This document shows positions 6,139 through 7,243 of a stretch of DNA of 7,243 nt, piece after piece; the stretch's first letter is position 1; each line of letters begins with the position of its first letter. The stretch lies in NCBI GenBank assembly GCA_003556835.1, contig PWQG01000393.1, positions 1 to 7,243 of the forward strand. The letters are read 5' to 3'. The notes beneath the pieces were generated by a model that saw only the letters and a list, made by a program, of their open reading frames with translations, was not told where the DNA came from and ran no database searches. The DNA comes from Gammaproteobacteria bacterium. Lineage in GTDB: Bacteria > Pseudomonadota > Gammaproteobacteria > Pseudomonadales > Pseudohongiellaceae. The position numbers and the translations under genes were made by a program.

Positions 6139-7243
6139 TCACATGCAGTAAGCCTGCCGTTCAGTGTCTGACAATGCCGCGCATAGTGACGGGAAGTCAA
6201 CGCCCGGCCGCGGATGCTCGTCAGCTCCCGCTCCCCTTCCGGGTTCGCTCAGACGAAAGTCTGCATTGTCGGGGTCGGTGAATCCGACTCTTCGCAGGGA
6301 CCCTGGGAAATCATTGCCTCTGGGATAGTTGCCCGCTGGCCCGCCTATGATCACATTGTTTTCCAGCTGATGGTCCGGGAAAAACCGTTGCAGTGAAGCG
6401 TTACCGATGCCGGTGCCAGACCCGATGATGCCGTATTGATTGTGCATGACAATATTGTTATTGAAAATGAAGCCATTACTGGTCTGACCTTCTATCATCA
6501 TAATCGATTCACGGTTCAAGGACGTGTTGTGTTCAATGATCAGTTCATCCACGCCTTCCAGCACCTGAAGCAGCCTGCCACCTCCCCATTCTCCGCCTAC
6601 ATCATAGAACAGGTTGTTGCGAATCACGATGCGCTGGCTGGTCTGGCTCGATTGGATATCGTCGCGTCCCAGTATATTGATCCCGGAACCAATATGCCTG
6701 ACGATGTTGTTCGAGAATGTTACATCCTCCACCACTGACCAGGGCGCGCCGCCGTCCTGATTGCGGACGGTAAAGAGGATGGCGAAACCATTCTGGGCTT
6801 GCGGCCAGTTGTATTCAAACAGGTTGCCATCAATCAGTACGCGCCGTGCGTTCTTCAGTTCCAGCAGGTTCTTGATCGTCCAGGAGGAGCCGTCGTGCTC
6901 AGGATGACCTTCTCTCCAGGACAATGGCTTGGCAAAATGATTGCCCCGGATTTCGATATCGGAAGGGACGAGTCCGTCAATGCTCGGATCGGCCCCGCCA
7001 AACAGAATGTTTTCCCCGGCGCCCTCAATGTAATTGTTGCTGACTTTGAAAGGGCCGGGCCCACCCCATCCTGCGATTGCCTGCGAATCGGAGCCGGAAG
7101 TTTTGAAGTCTTCCAACCAGGAATCGATGACCGCCGTATCGCGCGAGTTCATGGCAATGCCCCGGCGGGTTCCGTTTACCGGGTCGCCCCGGAAGTAGCA
7201 GCGATCAAAGATGATATGGTGCGGAATACTTTGCGGGTCTCCG
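6139..7243 (-). CDS. right-handed parallel beta-helix repeat protein, 5' end outside window
   Basis: The minus-strand frame is open from the window edge to TGA at 6141-6139, giving 367 visible C-terminal residues. Although an ATG occurs at 7152, the 30 codons before it have no stop and read PHHIIFDRCYF and GTRRGIAMNSRDTAV, which fits the same repeat pattern, so the true start lies to the right. The protein is a chain of short beta-strand rungs with recurring Asn turns: NNYIEGAGENILFGG, GNHF, GNLFEYN, NNIVRHIGSGINILG, NNLFYDVGG, EHNTSL, NNNIVMHNQYGIIGSG and ENNVIIGG. This is the pectate-lyase-like right-handed beta-helix pattern. The end (DFRLSEPGRGAGADEHPRPGVDF by sense, about residues 320-345) is the usual closing segment of such proteins, followed by a short tail with two Cys that could pair in an oxidising compartment. 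The fold is typical of secreted polysaccharide lyases, epimerases or binding proteins. No catalytic set is recognisable, and the signal peptide, if any, is off the window. It is convergent with the plus-strand operon. Confidence 0.82.
   Translation of the reverse strand, partial: GDPQSIPHHIIFDRCYFRGDPVNGTRRGIAMNSRDTAVIDSWLEDFKTSGSDSQAIAGWGGPGPFKVSNNYIEGAGENILFGGADPSIDGLVPSDIEIRGNHFAKPLSWREGHPEHDGSSWTIKNLLELKNARRVLIDGNLFEYNWPQAQNGFAILFTVRNQDGGAPWSVVEDVTFSNNIVRHIGSGINILGRDDIQSSQTSQRIVIRNNLFYDVGGEWGGGRLLQVLEGVDELIIEHNTSLNRESIMMIEGQTSNGFIFNNNIVMHNQYGIIGSGTGIGNASLQRFFPDHQLENNVIIGGPAGNYPRGNDFPGSLRRVGFTDPDNADFRLSEPGRGAGADEHPRPGVDFPSLCAALSDTERQAYCM

Noticed and set aside
6436..6738. 100-codon plus-strand open frame inside the beta-helix gene
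   Set aside because: It is the complement of Asn-rich repeat coding sequence; no independent ribosome site or domain is visible.
7150..7152. ATG at 7152 as the start of the beta-helix protein
   Set aside because: The frame is open to the window edge, and the preceding 30 codons continue the same beta-helix pattern, so this Met is internal.

Overview
The window (7,243 bp, roughly 54% G+C by eye) is bacterial. It looks like a Gram-negative proteobacterium, perhaps a gammaproteobacterium, but this rests only on the general style of the proteins and no gene here settles the taxonomy.

Positions 3-6059 hold one tightly packed plus-strand gene run with overlapping or near-adjacent reading frames: (1) an RraA / 4-hydroxy-4-methyl-2-oxoglutarate aldolase-like protein; (2) a stand-alone ATP-grasp protein resembling the ATP-grasp part of cyanophycin synthetase; (3) a second ATP-grasp protein of a different, carboxylate-amine ligase / D-aspartate ligase-like type; (4) a malate/L-lactate dehydrogenase-family (Ldh_2) NAD(P)-dependent oxidoreductase; (5) an asparagine synthetase B-type glutamine amidotransferase whose frame is broken by a single in-frame TAG at 4485-4487. 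Gene 1 begins two bases from the left edge, so the operon probably continues to the left and its promoter is not visible.

Positions 6060-6138 are a short convergent spacer with two small inverted repeats. From 7243 leftward to 6139 on the minus strand runs the 3' part of a right-handed parallel beta-helix protein, a fold common in extracellular polysaccharide-active or polysaccharide-binding proteins. Its start lies beyond the right edge.

Taken together, an aldolase-like enzyme, a 2-keto/2-hydroxy acid-type dehydrogenase, two ATP-dependent acid-amine ligases and a glutamine-dependent amidotransferase would suit a pathway that builds a small acid and joins it by amide bonds to amines, amino acids or a sugar carboxylate. 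It could make a small peptide-like metabolite or decorate a surface polysaccharide. That assignment is inference. The individual family calls are much firmer than the pathway. The clearest anomaly is the lone amber codon in an otherwise intact asnB-type gene.
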